A stretch of 64,000 bases of DNA, taken from the NCBI GenBank assembly GCA_965222105.1, contig CBDCTQ010000065.1:85535-149534 (forward strand), read 5' to 3'. The stretch is from CALGLS01 sp965222105 (GTDB taxonomy: Bacteria; Bacteroidota; Bacteroidia; Chitinophagales; Saprospiraceae). The position numbers and the translations under genes were made by a program. Positions 55,104 to 62,708 of the stretch are shown here, in pieces. The notes under the pieces were generated by a model, which ran no database searches, was not told where the DNA came from, and saw nothing but the letters and a program-made list of their open reading frames with translations. Positions within the stretch are counted from its first letter, which is position 1. Each line of letters opens with the position of its first letter.

Positions 55104-57044
55104 TTAAGTATTGCCCATTCTTTTTGATAGGTTGGAGATACTTTCATTCAAAGAAAGAATATAGTAGTGATCTTCAGGAACTTTGCCTGTTAATACCTTT
55201 AATGATCTTTTATAAAAATCCAATGCAACTTGAAGCTCACCCATATCTTCCATTAATGCAGCATAATTATTATAGCTGATTGCCGTAGTGGGATGGTCCG
55301 TTCCGAAGTTCTTTTCATCCGAGGTCACCGCTTTTTCCAACAAGCCTTTCGCGCCCACATAGTCTCCCAAGTCACGAAGAACCGTTGCCAAATTGGAATA
55401 GCGGATTGCCGTAGTGGGATGGTCCGTGCCGAAGTTCTTTTCAGCCGAGGCCACCGCTTTTTCCAACAAGCCTTTCGCGCCATCATAGTCTCCCAAGGAT
55501 TTAAGGACCAATGCCAAATTGGAATAGCTGATTGCCGTAGTGGGATGGTCCGTGCCGAAGTTCTTTTCAGCCGAGGCTACCGCTTTTTCCAACAAGCCTT
55601 TCGCGCCTTCATAGTCTCCCAAGTCACGAAGTACCAATGCCAAATTGGATTGACGGGCAGCGACGGTTTCATGGTCGGCGCCAAATCTTTTTTCATCTGA
55701 TTGCAAGGCTGCTTCACGGAGCGCTTTTGCTTTTTCATAATTGCCGTATTCCATATATACCCAACCCAAGCGGTCTTGCAGTTCCGCGATTTTCTCATGG
55801 TCTTCCTTTTCCAAAACAGCCAATAAGGCATCGCCGAAGGGGATAAAGGGGAATTTATCCACGGGGTTGTCCTTGCTTTGGTCAATGGTGAGTGCAGTCG
55901 TTACCCAGTCCAGCAGATTTTCCGTATCGGCAACAGAGATGGGGTGCTTGCGGATCAGCACTTCCCGTATGATGCGGTGCATTTTAAAGGCTGGCTTGCC
56001 GATGGCTTTTTCCAGCCAGCCTTTTCTGTGGTGTGCCTGCAAGCTGTCGCGGAGGTACTCGGTCTGAGAGTCATCTGTATTGAGTATGGCTTTCAATTCT
56101 TCAAACTCAAAATACTCAGGCGGCAAACAGGCGAATTGTTGCAACAACCAGATATGGGGGTTTTCCAAATCATCCATATTGAAAATAGAAAGCAGGTAGC
56201 TGGTCACCCGTTCGGTTTTGTTGGTGCCGGCGTGTTTGGTGTGGATGTTGGCTTTGATGTCCTTTTCGATGGCGTTCTTTAGTTCATCTGCAGAGAGGAA
56301 GCGGTTTTCGGCGGTCTTTGCCAATATCTCGATGGTGAGGGTGTGGTATTCCACTGATTTGGTGAGGGCATCAATGGCGGCGTCATCAGTGATGCTTGTG
56401 CAGTGTTTTTTGAAAAGTGCTTTGGCTTCTTCGGGCTTCAAAGTCGAAAGATCAATCGGCGTTACGTGAGGGATTTTTTCCCTTGAGGTAAAGAGTACAT
56501 GCCAGTTGGGAGGCTTGGGCAAAATGTCCAAATAGTTTTTCGCCGAGGCGTCGGCATTATCCATTACGAGGAGATTGGGCGATCCGGATAGGTTGCGGAG
56601 TGCATCGCATAACACCGTAAACAAGGCTTTGGGGTCAATGCCTGCGGCATCTATGCCGAGGTTTCGCATCAGGCTGGCGTTCTGTACAAAATCATCGGAG
56701 AGGGCATCGGCATTATTGGTTATCCAGGCTATGTGCTCGTATTCGTTTTCATATTGAAAAATGTAGGCTTCAGCGAGGGTGGTCTTTCCCACGCCTCCGA
56801 TGCCGTTGACCACCACTATTTGATGTTTGTCTTGTAGTTGTTGGCGGAGGTTGGCCAGGTCCACGGTTCGACCGATGATGTTGTCGGGGTTGGTTTTTTG
56901 AAGGGGGGTAAGGTGCTTGGGGATCTGTTTTTGACCTTCTATTATTTGGTTTTCAATATAGGTACCCAGGTCGCCCATATTGGTTTGTCTTCCTATCTTA
57001 TCCCTACCCACATTATCGCCCTGGTTGGTGTGTTTTTGTTTCAT
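55104..57044 (-). CDS. NB-ARC-TPR STAND ATPase (NLR-like), intact copy
   Basis: This protein has 646 residues. The N-terminus carries an adaptor-type motif (GDNVGRDKIGRQTNMGD, about 9-25) shared with the CHAT protein encoded just upstream. The NB-ARC core follows: IIGR at 56-59, Walker A GIGGVGKTT at 81-89, Walker B in NLLVMDNAD, the TSR sensor in HVLFTSREKI, and a winged helix. FKMHRIIREVL stands at the MHD-motif position. The C-terminus is a TPR array of the kinesin-light-chain type with 42-residue units (DYEGAKGLLEKAVASAEKNF, GTDHPTTA, NLALVL), three nearly identical between two older ones. STAND proteins oligomerise on ligand binding and activate an effector; here the partner is the CHAT protease. 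The ATG is 3 bases after the CHAT stop, so the two are coupled. Confidence 0.9.
   Translation of the reverse strand: MKQKHTNQGDNVGRDKIGRQTNMGDLGTYIENQIIEGQKQIPKHLTPLQKTNPDNIIGRTVDLANLRQQLQDKHQIVVVNGIGGVGKTTLAEAYIFQYENEYEHIAWITNNADALSDDFVQNASLMRNLGIDAAGIDPKALFTVLCDALRNLSGSPNLLVMDNADASAKNYLDILPKPPNWHVLFTSREKIPHVTPIDLSTLKPEEAKALFKKHCTSITDDAAIDALTKSVEYHTLTIEILAKTAENRFLSADELKNAIEKDIKANIHTKHAGTNKTERVTSYLLSIFNMDDLENPHIWLLQQFACLPPEYFEFEELKAILNTDDSQTEYLRDSLQAHHRKGWLEKAIGKPAFKMHRIIREVLIRKHPISVADTENLLDWVTTALTIDQSKDNPVDKFPFIPFGDALLAVLEKEDHEKIAELQDRLGWVYMEYGNYEKAKALREAALQSDEKRFGADHETVAARQSNLALVLRDLGDYEGAKGLLEKAVASAEKNFGTDHPTTAISYSNLALVLKSLGDYDGAKGLLEKAVASAEKNFGTDHPTTAIRYSNLATVLRDLGDYVGAKGLLEKAVTSDEKNFGTDHPTTAISYNNYAALMEDMGELQVALDFYKRSLKVLTGKVPEDHYYILSLNESISNLSKRMGNT
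55239..55616 (-). repeat. Three near-identical 126-bp TPR-coding repeats
   Basis: Units start at Asp codons 55616, 55490 and 55364 on the minus strand and encode DY(E/D/V)GAKGLLEKAV. They differ mainly at residue 3, at the SAEKN/SDEKN position and in the last helix. The very high DNA identity shows recent amplification; the paralogous array at 58256-59389 has nine units. Confidence 0.85.
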
Positions 57045-57047
57045 GGT

Positions 57048-58061
57048 TCAAGGTTTGGCAATGCTTAAAATAGCTGCGGTGATGCGATTGTGTTCGATAC
57101 TTTCATCGGAAACAGAGATCGTTCCCATCCTTACCCCTCTGTTCAATCTGGCTATTCTGCTTTGTAATTGCGTGATGTCATCTTGTTGGTCGGGCAACTT
57201 GTTTTTCAGATAGTCCAATGCCTTTTCCAGTTGCCCTTTGGCTATAATATTTTGGACATCGGTTTTGATGGATGACAAATCAGGTTTGGGTGGTGTGGGG
57301 TTGTTGGTTTGGTTTTCAATATAGGTACTGCCATCACCCATGTTGATTTGACGGTCTATTTTATCCCTGCCGACGTTGTCGCCTTTGCCTGAGTGGGTTT
57401 GGTTGACGGTTGGCGTCTTTCTGGAAGGGGTTAAAAATTCTTTCAATGTCCAGTCCATCACCTCTTTGTGTTCGCTGTGGACAAACAAAGTCCAGGCGGG
57501 TTGTAGGGGCTTGTTCTCATCTATTTCCCCCGGATTGACAATAGTGATATAGGCATTATCCCCTTTAACGGTCGCTTCTGCCGTTTCGAAGGCATCTTTC
57601 AGCGAATACTCTTTTTCAAAAAAGAGCTTATAAAAATAAGCGGCAATACGGACGGCTTCACCATCGTTGACCTTGACATTGGTGGCAACAATGGCTTTTA
57701 CGCCTTTTGCGGTCAAAATGCCTACATGTCCGTAAGACAGGCAACCATTGAGGAATACAAGCTGGACATTATGGTTGTTGGGCAATATCAAACGGGACAG
57801 ACGGATTTTGTCCAGGTCCCGAAAGCCATCCAGTACAATCCCCTTTTGGTCGGCATGGCCACCAAAATGAAACATGAAAAGGTCTTTGCCCGCATCAATG
57901 ACCGCATCCGCCATTTGTTCGATGTCGGCATTTTCTATCTTTTTCGGATTGATGTCCGGGTTGGTGCTGACGGCGTTCCAGATTTTTTGGATTTCATCCT
58001 TAACGCCATAAAGGTCATTGGGCGCAAAGGTCATTAGGACTATTGGAGTTTTTTTTGACAT
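57048..58061 (-). CDS. CHAT-domain (caspase-like) protease with C-terminal EAD11-like adaptor
   Basis: This protein has 337 residues. Residues 1-210 are a CHAT peptidase: strand PIVLMTFAP, catalytic His69 in FMFHFGGHAD, catalytic Cys107 in LVFLNGCLSYGH, and VKAIVATNVKVND. A linker (about 226-250) contains GDNVGRDKIDRQINMGD, almost identical to the N-terminus of the downstream NB-ARC protein. The last 77 residues (VQNIIAKGQLEKALDYLKNK ... ITAAILSIAKP) match effector-associated domain 11, a death-like adaptor found in bacterial NTP-dependent conflict systems. The likely role is an effector protease held inactive until the STAND ATPase assembles; its substrate is unknown (self-cleavage or host proteins). 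ATG 58061 fits. Confidence 0.9.
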   Translation of the reverse strand: MSKKTPIVLMTFAPNDLYGVKDEIQKIWNAVSTNPDINPKKIENADIEQMADAVIDAGKDLFMFHFGGHADQKGIVLDGFRDLDKIRLSRLILPNNHNVQLVFLNGCLSYGHVGILTAKGVKAIVATNVKVNDGEAVRIAAYFYKLFFEKEYSLKDAFETAEATVKGDNAYITIVNPGEIDENKPLQPAWTLFVHSEHKEVMDWTLKEFLTPSRKTPTVNQTHSGKGDNVGRDKIDRQINMGDGSTYIENQTNNPTPPKPDLSSIKTDVQNIIAKGQLEKALDYLKNKLPDQQDDITQLQSRIARLNRGVRMGTISVSDESIEHNRITAAILSIAKP

Positions 58062-58120
58062 GATGTTGGTGGTTGATTTTTGAATCTATTTTAAAAAATA
58101 TTTTGAAGCCTCCCCGCAAA

Positions 58121-59896
58121 TTAGCCCGTCCGCATCGCAGTTCGGATGCCCGCCAATATCTCTCGCACTACTTTTATATTAGGATGTCCTTCGGGTAGAG
58201 TCGCCTCAAAAATATCAACTGCCTTTTGACTATATGGCAATGCCCCCTCATAGTCTCCCAGGTCATGAAGAACCATAGCCAAATTGGAATAGCGGATTGC
58301 CGTAGAGGGATGGTCCGTGCCGAAGTTCTTTTCATCCGAGGCCACCGCTTTTTCCAACAAGCCTTTCGCCCCCACATAGTCCCCCAAGTCTTGAAGAACC
58401 ATTGCTAAATTGGAATAGCGGATTGCCGTAGTGGGATGGTCCGTGCCGAAGTTTTTTTCATTCGAGGCCACCGCTTTTTCCAACAAGCCTTTCGCGCCAT
58501 CATAGTCTCCCAAGTCTTTAAGTACCAATGCCAAATTGGAATAGCTTCTTGCAGTAGAGGGATGGTCCATGCCGAAGTTCTTTTCATCCGAGGCCACCGC
58601 TTTTTCCAACAAGCCTTTCGCCCCCACATAGTCTCCCAAGGCACGAAGAACCGTTGCCAAATTGGAATAGCGGATTGCCGTAGTGGGATGGTCCATGCCG
58701 AAGTTCTTTTCATCCGAGGCCACCGCTTTTTCCAACAAGCCTTTCGCCCCCACATAGTCTCCCAAGGCACGAAGAACCGTTGCCAAATTGGAATAGCGGA
58801 TTGCCGTAGTGGGATGGTCCGTGCCGAAGTTCTTTTCATCCGAGGCCACCGCTTTTTCCAACAAGCCTTTCGCCCCCACATAGTCCCCTAAGTCTTGAAG
58901 TACCAATGCCAAATTGGAATAGCGGATTGCCGTAGTGGAATGGTCCGTGCCGAAGTTCTTTTCAGCCGAGGCCACCGCTTTTTCCAACAAGCCTTTCGCG
59001 CCATCATAGTCTCCCAAGTCACGAAGAACCGTTGCCAAATTGGAATAGTGGATTGCCGTAGTGGGATGGTCCGTGCCGAAGTTCTTTTCATCCGAGGCCA
59101 CCGCTTTTTCCAACAAGCCTTTCGCCCCCACATAGTCTCCCAAGGCTTTGAGGACCAATGCCAAATTGGAATAGCGGATTGCCGTAGTGGGATGGTCCGT
59201 GCCGAAGTTCTTTTCAGCCGAGGCCACCGCTTTTTCCAACAAACCTTTCGCGCCTTCATAGTCTCCCAAGTCTTTAAGTACCAATGCCAAGTTGGAATAG
59301 CTGTTTGCCGTAGAGGGATGGTCCGTGCCGAAGTTCTTTTCATCCGAGACCATCGCTTTTTCCAACAAGCCTTTCGCCCCCACATAGTTTCCCAAGGCTT
59401 TAAGTACCAATGCCAAGTTGGATTGACGGGCAGCGACGGTTTCATGGTCGGCGCCAAATCTTTTTTCATCTGATTGCAAGGCTGCTTGACGGAGCGCTTT
59501 TGCTTTTTCATAGCTGCCGAATTCTTTATATACCCGACCCAAGCGATCTTGCAGTTCCGCAATTTTTTCATGGTCTTCCTTTTCCAAAACAGCCAATAAG
59601 GCATCGCCGAAGGGGATAAAGGGGAATTTATCCACGGGGTTGTCCTTGCTTTGGTCAATGGTGAGTCCAGTCGTCACCCAGTCCAACAGGTTTTCCACAT
59701 CGGCAATGGAGATGGAGTGCTTGCGGATCAGCACTTCCCGTATGATGCGGTGCATTTTAAAGGCTGGTTTGCCGATGGCTTTTTCCAGCCAGCCTTTTCT
59801 GTGGTGTGCCTGCAAGCTGTCGCGGAGGTCCTCGGTCTGGGTCTCCTCTGTATTAGACATTATGAATGGATTTTTTGTATAGCAACTGAAGAGCAA
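58121..59896 (-). pseudogene. C-terminal TPR half of the split NB-ARC-TPR paralogue
   Basis: From EDLRDSLQAHHRKGWLEKAI on, this matches the intact paralogue, including the MHD-position FKMHRIIREVL, then carries eleven TPR units, nine of them nearly identical (42 residues, 126 bp). The end (LPYSQKAVDIFEATLPEGHP) differs from the other copy. The open frame starts inside the MITE: ATG 59896, or ATG 59860, which lies in the terminal repeat itself (CATAATGTCT) and gives MSNTEETQTEDL. So the fragment could still be translated as a 591- or 579-residue protein without the nucleotide-binding core. Whether it is expressed is unknown. Confidence 0.75.
58256..59389 (-). repeat. Nine near-identical 126-bp TPR-coding repeats
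   Basis: Nine units run from codon 59389 down to 58256 with an exact 126-bp period. Between units mainly residue 3 (V/E/D), residue 17 (A/D/N before EKN), GTDH/GMDH and (I/S/R) positions before YSNLA vary. Compared with three units in the paralogue, the array has expanded or the other has contracted. Confidence 0.9.
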
Positions 59897-60018
59897 TTTT
59901 TTGCCTAACCAAGGAACACCCGGAGCCTCGTAGCCTTAGCTACGAAGGCGAGGATGTGACGCAGGGTAGGCAAAAAAGGGCATTCAGGCTGCATACAAAA
60001 TTTTTGTTCATAAGGTCT
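59855..60018 (+). mobile_element. 164-bp MITE, copy C, inserted in a coding sequence
   Basis: Ends AGACATTATGAA and TTCATAAGGTCT (one mismatch). The target duplication is ATT (59852-59854 and 60019-60021). The uninterrupted paralogue reads CTGTATTGAGTATGG at the same place, which proves insertion at ATT. It is nearly identical to copy B along its whole length, including the central hairpin (loop CTTA). Confidence 0.95.
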
Positions 60019-60984
60019 ATTGAGTATGGCTTTCAATTCTTCAAACTCAAAATACTCAGGCGGCAGACAGGCGAATTGTTGCAACAACCAGATATGGGGG
60101 TTTTCCAAATCATCCATATTGAAAATAGAAAGCAGGTAGCTGGTCACCCGTTCGGTTTTGTTGGTGCCGGCGTGTTTGGTGTGGATGTTGGCTTTGATGT
60201 CCTTTTCGATGGCGTTCTTTAGTTCATCTGCAGAGAGGAAGCGGTTTTCGGCGGTCTTTGCCAATATCTCAATGGTGAGGGTGTGGTATTCCACTGATTT
60301 GGTGAGGGCATCAATGGCGGCGTCATCAGTGATGCTTGTGCAGTGTTTTTTGAAAAGTGCTTTGGCTTCTTCGGGCTTCAAAGTCGAAAGATCGATCGGC
60401 GTTACGTGAGGGATTTTTTCTCTTGAAGTAAAGAGTACATGCCAGTTGGGAGGCTTGGGCAAAATGTCCAAATAGTTTTTCGCCGAGGCGTCGGCATTAT
60501 CCATCACGAGGAGATTGGGCGATCCGGATAGGTTGCGGAGTGCATCGCATAACACCGTAAACAAGGCTTTAGGGTCAATGCCTGCGGCATCAATGCCGAG
60601 GTTTCGCATCAGGCTGGCGTTCTGGACAAAATCATCGGAGAGGGCATCGGCATTATTGGTTATCCAGGCGATGTGCTCATAGTCGTTCTCATATTGAAAA
60701 ATGTAGGCTTCAGCGAGGGTGGTCTTTCCCACGCCTCCGATGCCGTTGACCACCACTATTTGATGTTGGTCTTGTAGTTGTTGGCGGAGGTTGGTCAGGT
60801 CTACGGTTCGACCGATGATGTTGTCGGGGTTGGTTTTTTGGAGGGGGGTAAGGTGCTTGGGGATCTGTTTTTGACCTTCTATTATTTGGTTTTCAATATA
60901 GGTACCCTGGTCGCCCATATTGGTTTGTCTTCCTATCTTATCCCTACCCACATTATCGCCCTGGTTGGTGTGTTTTTGTTTCAT
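59905..60984 (-). pseudogene. N-terminal NB-ARC half of the split paralogue
   Basis: Residues 1-320 are almost identical to the intact copy: GDNVGRDKIGRQTNMGD motif, GIGGVGKTT Walker A, NLLVMDNAD Walker B, HVLFTSREKI and the winged helix up to FEELKAILN. The remaining 39 residues (RPYEQKFCMQPE...) are read from the MITE and end at its far side. The fragment therefore lacks the MHD motif and all TPRs. It ends 8 bases before the first possible start of the TPR fragment, so a two-piece NLR is conceivable. It follows a remnant of a CHAT gene, not a whole one. Confidence 0.75.
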
Positions 60985-60987
60985 GGT

Positions 60988-61073
60988 TCAAGGTTTGGCA
61001 ATGCTTAAAATAGCTGCGGTGATGCGATTGTGTTCGATACTTTCATCGGAAACAGAGATCGTTCCCATCCTTA
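60988..61073 (-). pseudogene. 3' remnant of a CHAT-EAD11 gene
   Basis: These 86 bases are nearly identical to 57048-57133, the last 28 codons of the CHAT gene (MGTISVSDESIEHNRITAAI...). Similarity stops exactly after CCCATCCTTA. It marks the left breakpoint of the tandem duplication (offset 3940 bp) inside the adaptor domain. Confidence 0.85.
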
Positions 61074-61339
61074 AACATAAAAACGATCACTACCGCCAAT
61101 ACACAAAACCCCGCAAAAGCCATCGCATCGAAATAAGGTGGTTTTTGGAATTGTTCCAATAGTACGTCCGCCAACAAAGCGGGCAATGCCACCAACCCCA
61201 TGTACGCCAAAAACAGGTAACGTACCACCTTCCTTTTCACGGAATCGGGATGGGTAGCCCTGACCTTCATATAAGCAATATAATGGTATACCAAAAATCC
61301 CAGGCCCAGCACCAAAAACAGAATAGTAAGTTTGTTCAT
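61043..61339 (-). CDS. Small membrane protein with a fused C-terminus
   Basis: This 98-residue protein has three likely membrane helices: LTILFLVLGLGFLVYHYIAY (3-22), a central one from about 43 to 60 (LFLAYMGLVALPALLADVL) and AMAFAGFCVLAVVIVFMF (70-87). A basic loop (DSVKRKVVR) lies between the first two. I do not recognise a family. The last nine residues (KDGNDLCFR) are read, out of frame, from the EAD11 remnant, so the original C-terminus was lost at the duplication breakpoint. It may be a surviving neighbour of the original locus and not part of the conflict system. Confidence 0.6.
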   Translation of the reverse strand: MNKLTILFLVLGLGFLVYHYIAYMKVRATHPDSVKRKVVRYLFLAYMGLVALPALLADVLLEQFQKPPYFDAMAFAGFCVLAVVIVFMFKDGNDLCFR

Positions 61340-61514
61340 CGTTTTTGAAGTTTATCCCTCACAATATAAAAAGTCCATTTTCACTCTACCCATCCACCAC
61401 CCCTCCCTGGCTTTTCATCGAAAGGTACACTTATTTTAATTTTTCACCAAGTGTTGGAGGCTCATTTTAAGGGGATGTTGCATTATTCCCACCCCATTTT
61501 TCACAGCCTTTCAC

Positions 61515-61846
61515 AAAAAAAGCCCAAACCTTAAAGAAGATTTGAGCTTTCAATAATTTGTACCGGCGGGCGGAATCCCTACCTACGCTACCGCTCCGGC
61601 AGGCAGGGAACCTACACTACTTTGCGACAACCAAATCTTCACTCCCCCTAACACCCCAACAAAAAAAGCCCAACCCTTATTCGATTGAGCTTTCAATAAT
61701 TTGTACCGGCGGGGGGAATCCCTACCTACGCTACCGCTCCGGCAGGCAGGAAAGCCACACTACTTTGCGACAACCAAATCTTCACTCCCCCTAACACCCC
61801 AACAAAAAAAGCCCAACCTTTATTCGATTGAGCTTTCAATAATTTG
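61515..61846 (-). repeat. 143-bp tandem repeats of the tRNA-Leu terminator region
   Basis: Three copies of a terminator segment lie exactly 143 bp apart (common point TTTGTACCG at 61558, 61701 and 61844). Each has an A-run, GCCCAA...TTGAGC and TCAATAATTTGTACCG. The third joins the intact tRNA. In the first two, TACCGGCGGGCGGAATCC is a degenerate form of the tRNA 3' end (TACCGAAGGCGGGACTCG), so tRNA acceptor remnants were duplicated with the terminator. The 175 bases before this (61340-61514) show nothing. Confidence 0.75.
61804..61836 (-). terminator. Terminator of tRNA-Leu
   Basis: On the minus strand AAAGCTCAA pairs with TTGGGCTTT (G-T pairs allowed) and a run of seven T follows. Equivalent hairpins stand at 61661-61693 and 61515-61550, so the transcript meets three terminators in a row. 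Confidence 0.8.
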
Positions 61847-61930
61847 TACCGAAGGCGGGACTCGAACCCGCACGCTGTTGCCAGCATTGGATTTTGAATC
61901 CAACATGTCTACCAATTCCATCACTTCGGC
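61847..61930 (-). tRNA. tRNA-Leu (anticodon CAA)
   Basis: This 84-base class II tRNA is read on the minus strand. The acceptor stem is GCCGAAG with CTTCGGT (first pair G-T) and discriminator A. The D-arm contains GGAATTGGTAGAC. The anticodon stem is TTGGA/TCCAA with loop TTCAAAA, giving CAA for UUG codons. A long variable arm (TGCTGGCAACAGCG) identifies the leucine class, and the T-arm is GCGGG TTCGAGT CCCGC. CCA is not encoded. Confidence 0.95.
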
Positions 61931-61948
61931 GTTAAATATTCTTATTTC

Positions 61949-61970
61949 AAAAACTGGATTTCAAATCCAG
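61949..61970 (-). terminator. Terminator of hscB (tRNA-like hairpin)
   Basis: CTGGATTTGAAATCCAG followed by TTTTT on the minus strand, about 70 bases beyond the hscB stop. The same hairpin looks like a tRNA anticodon arm (see findings), but the T-run makes a terminator the simplest reading. Confidence 0.65.
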
Positions 61971-62037
61971 CGCGTCTTCCAACCTGACTGCCAACCTTCC
62001 GTTCATAATCCTTTGGCAGTTTCCGCCACACCGGCAA

Positions 62038-62559
62038 TCAGTCCGCAAACTTATCCAAATTTTCCCGAATCCGCAACAGGTACCGCTTTTTAAAATAATA
62101 ATCTTTAGCGGCAGCCAATGCCGTTTCCCCCTCCTCCCCCTCATCGAACGACTTCAGCAGCGGCATCACCTCCTCGAGCAATCCCCGTTCGATGGTGTCG
62201 AGGTCGGCCAATAGTTGTTGGTATTTCGGAGTGTCGAACGCCATCTCCAGTTCCATCAATGCTTCGTTAAAATCCATCATCTCCAGGAGGAAGTCTTGTG
62301 GGATATCGTTTTTCCCCTCCGCTGCAATGGCCCCTTTCAGTTCGAGGATATAGCGCATCCGTCGATCAAAATCGGATAAGGTCTTGTAGGCTTCATTGTT
62401 GCGGGTCGACAACTCCAATGCCCGCTGCTGTTCCTCTTCCGAAGCCAGAGTATAGAAATCAGGATGGTACTTTTTGCTGTTGGTGTAAAACGTTTGGCGC
62501 AAAGCCCCCTCCTCAACCAAAAATGTAAGCGGGATGTTATAAAATTCGAAATAGTTCAA
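62038..62559 (-). CDS. hscB: Fe-S cluster co-chaperone HscB (J-domain protein)
   Basis: HscB brings the scaffold IscU to the HscA/DnaK-type chaperone for iron-sulfur cluster transfer. The 173 residues start with the typical NYFEFYNIPLTFLVEEGALR. The J-domain HPD motif lies in KKYHPDFY (about 30-37), and NNEAYKTLSDFDRRMRYILEL matches the family. The C-terminal three-helix HscB domain contains FLLEMMDFNEALMELE. ATG 62559 fits. It is followed on the strand by tRNA-Leu; rseP lies upstream on the same strand. Confidence 0.93.
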   Translation of the reverse strand: MNYFEFYNIPLTFLVEEGALRQTFYTNSKKYHPDFYTLASEEEQQRALELSTRNNEAYKTLSDFDRRMRYILELKGAIAAEGKNDIPQDFLLEMMDFNEALMELEMAFDTPKYQQLLADLDTIERGLLEEVMPLLKSFDEGEEGETALAAAKDYYFKKRYLLRIRENLDKFAD

Positions 62560-62639
62560 CGGTAATTATTGATTAATTCAAAACAAGCTGTACCAAGTAT
62601 TTCTTCCCCTTCCGTTTCGTCGGATGAGTTGGCTTCTTT

Positions 62640-62697
62640 GACGCAAAAAGACGCAAAAAACAGCACTTGACGCAAAAATTGACGCGAAAAGACGCAA
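62640..62697. repeat. Short GACGCAAAAA-type direct repeats
   Basis: GACGCAAAA(A/T) or a one-base variant occurs five times in 58 bases between rseP and hscB, with irregular spacing. It may be a simple degenerate repeat or a binding site cluster; no function is evident. Confidence 0.5.
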
Positions 62698-62708
62698 TCT
62701 TACAGCTA

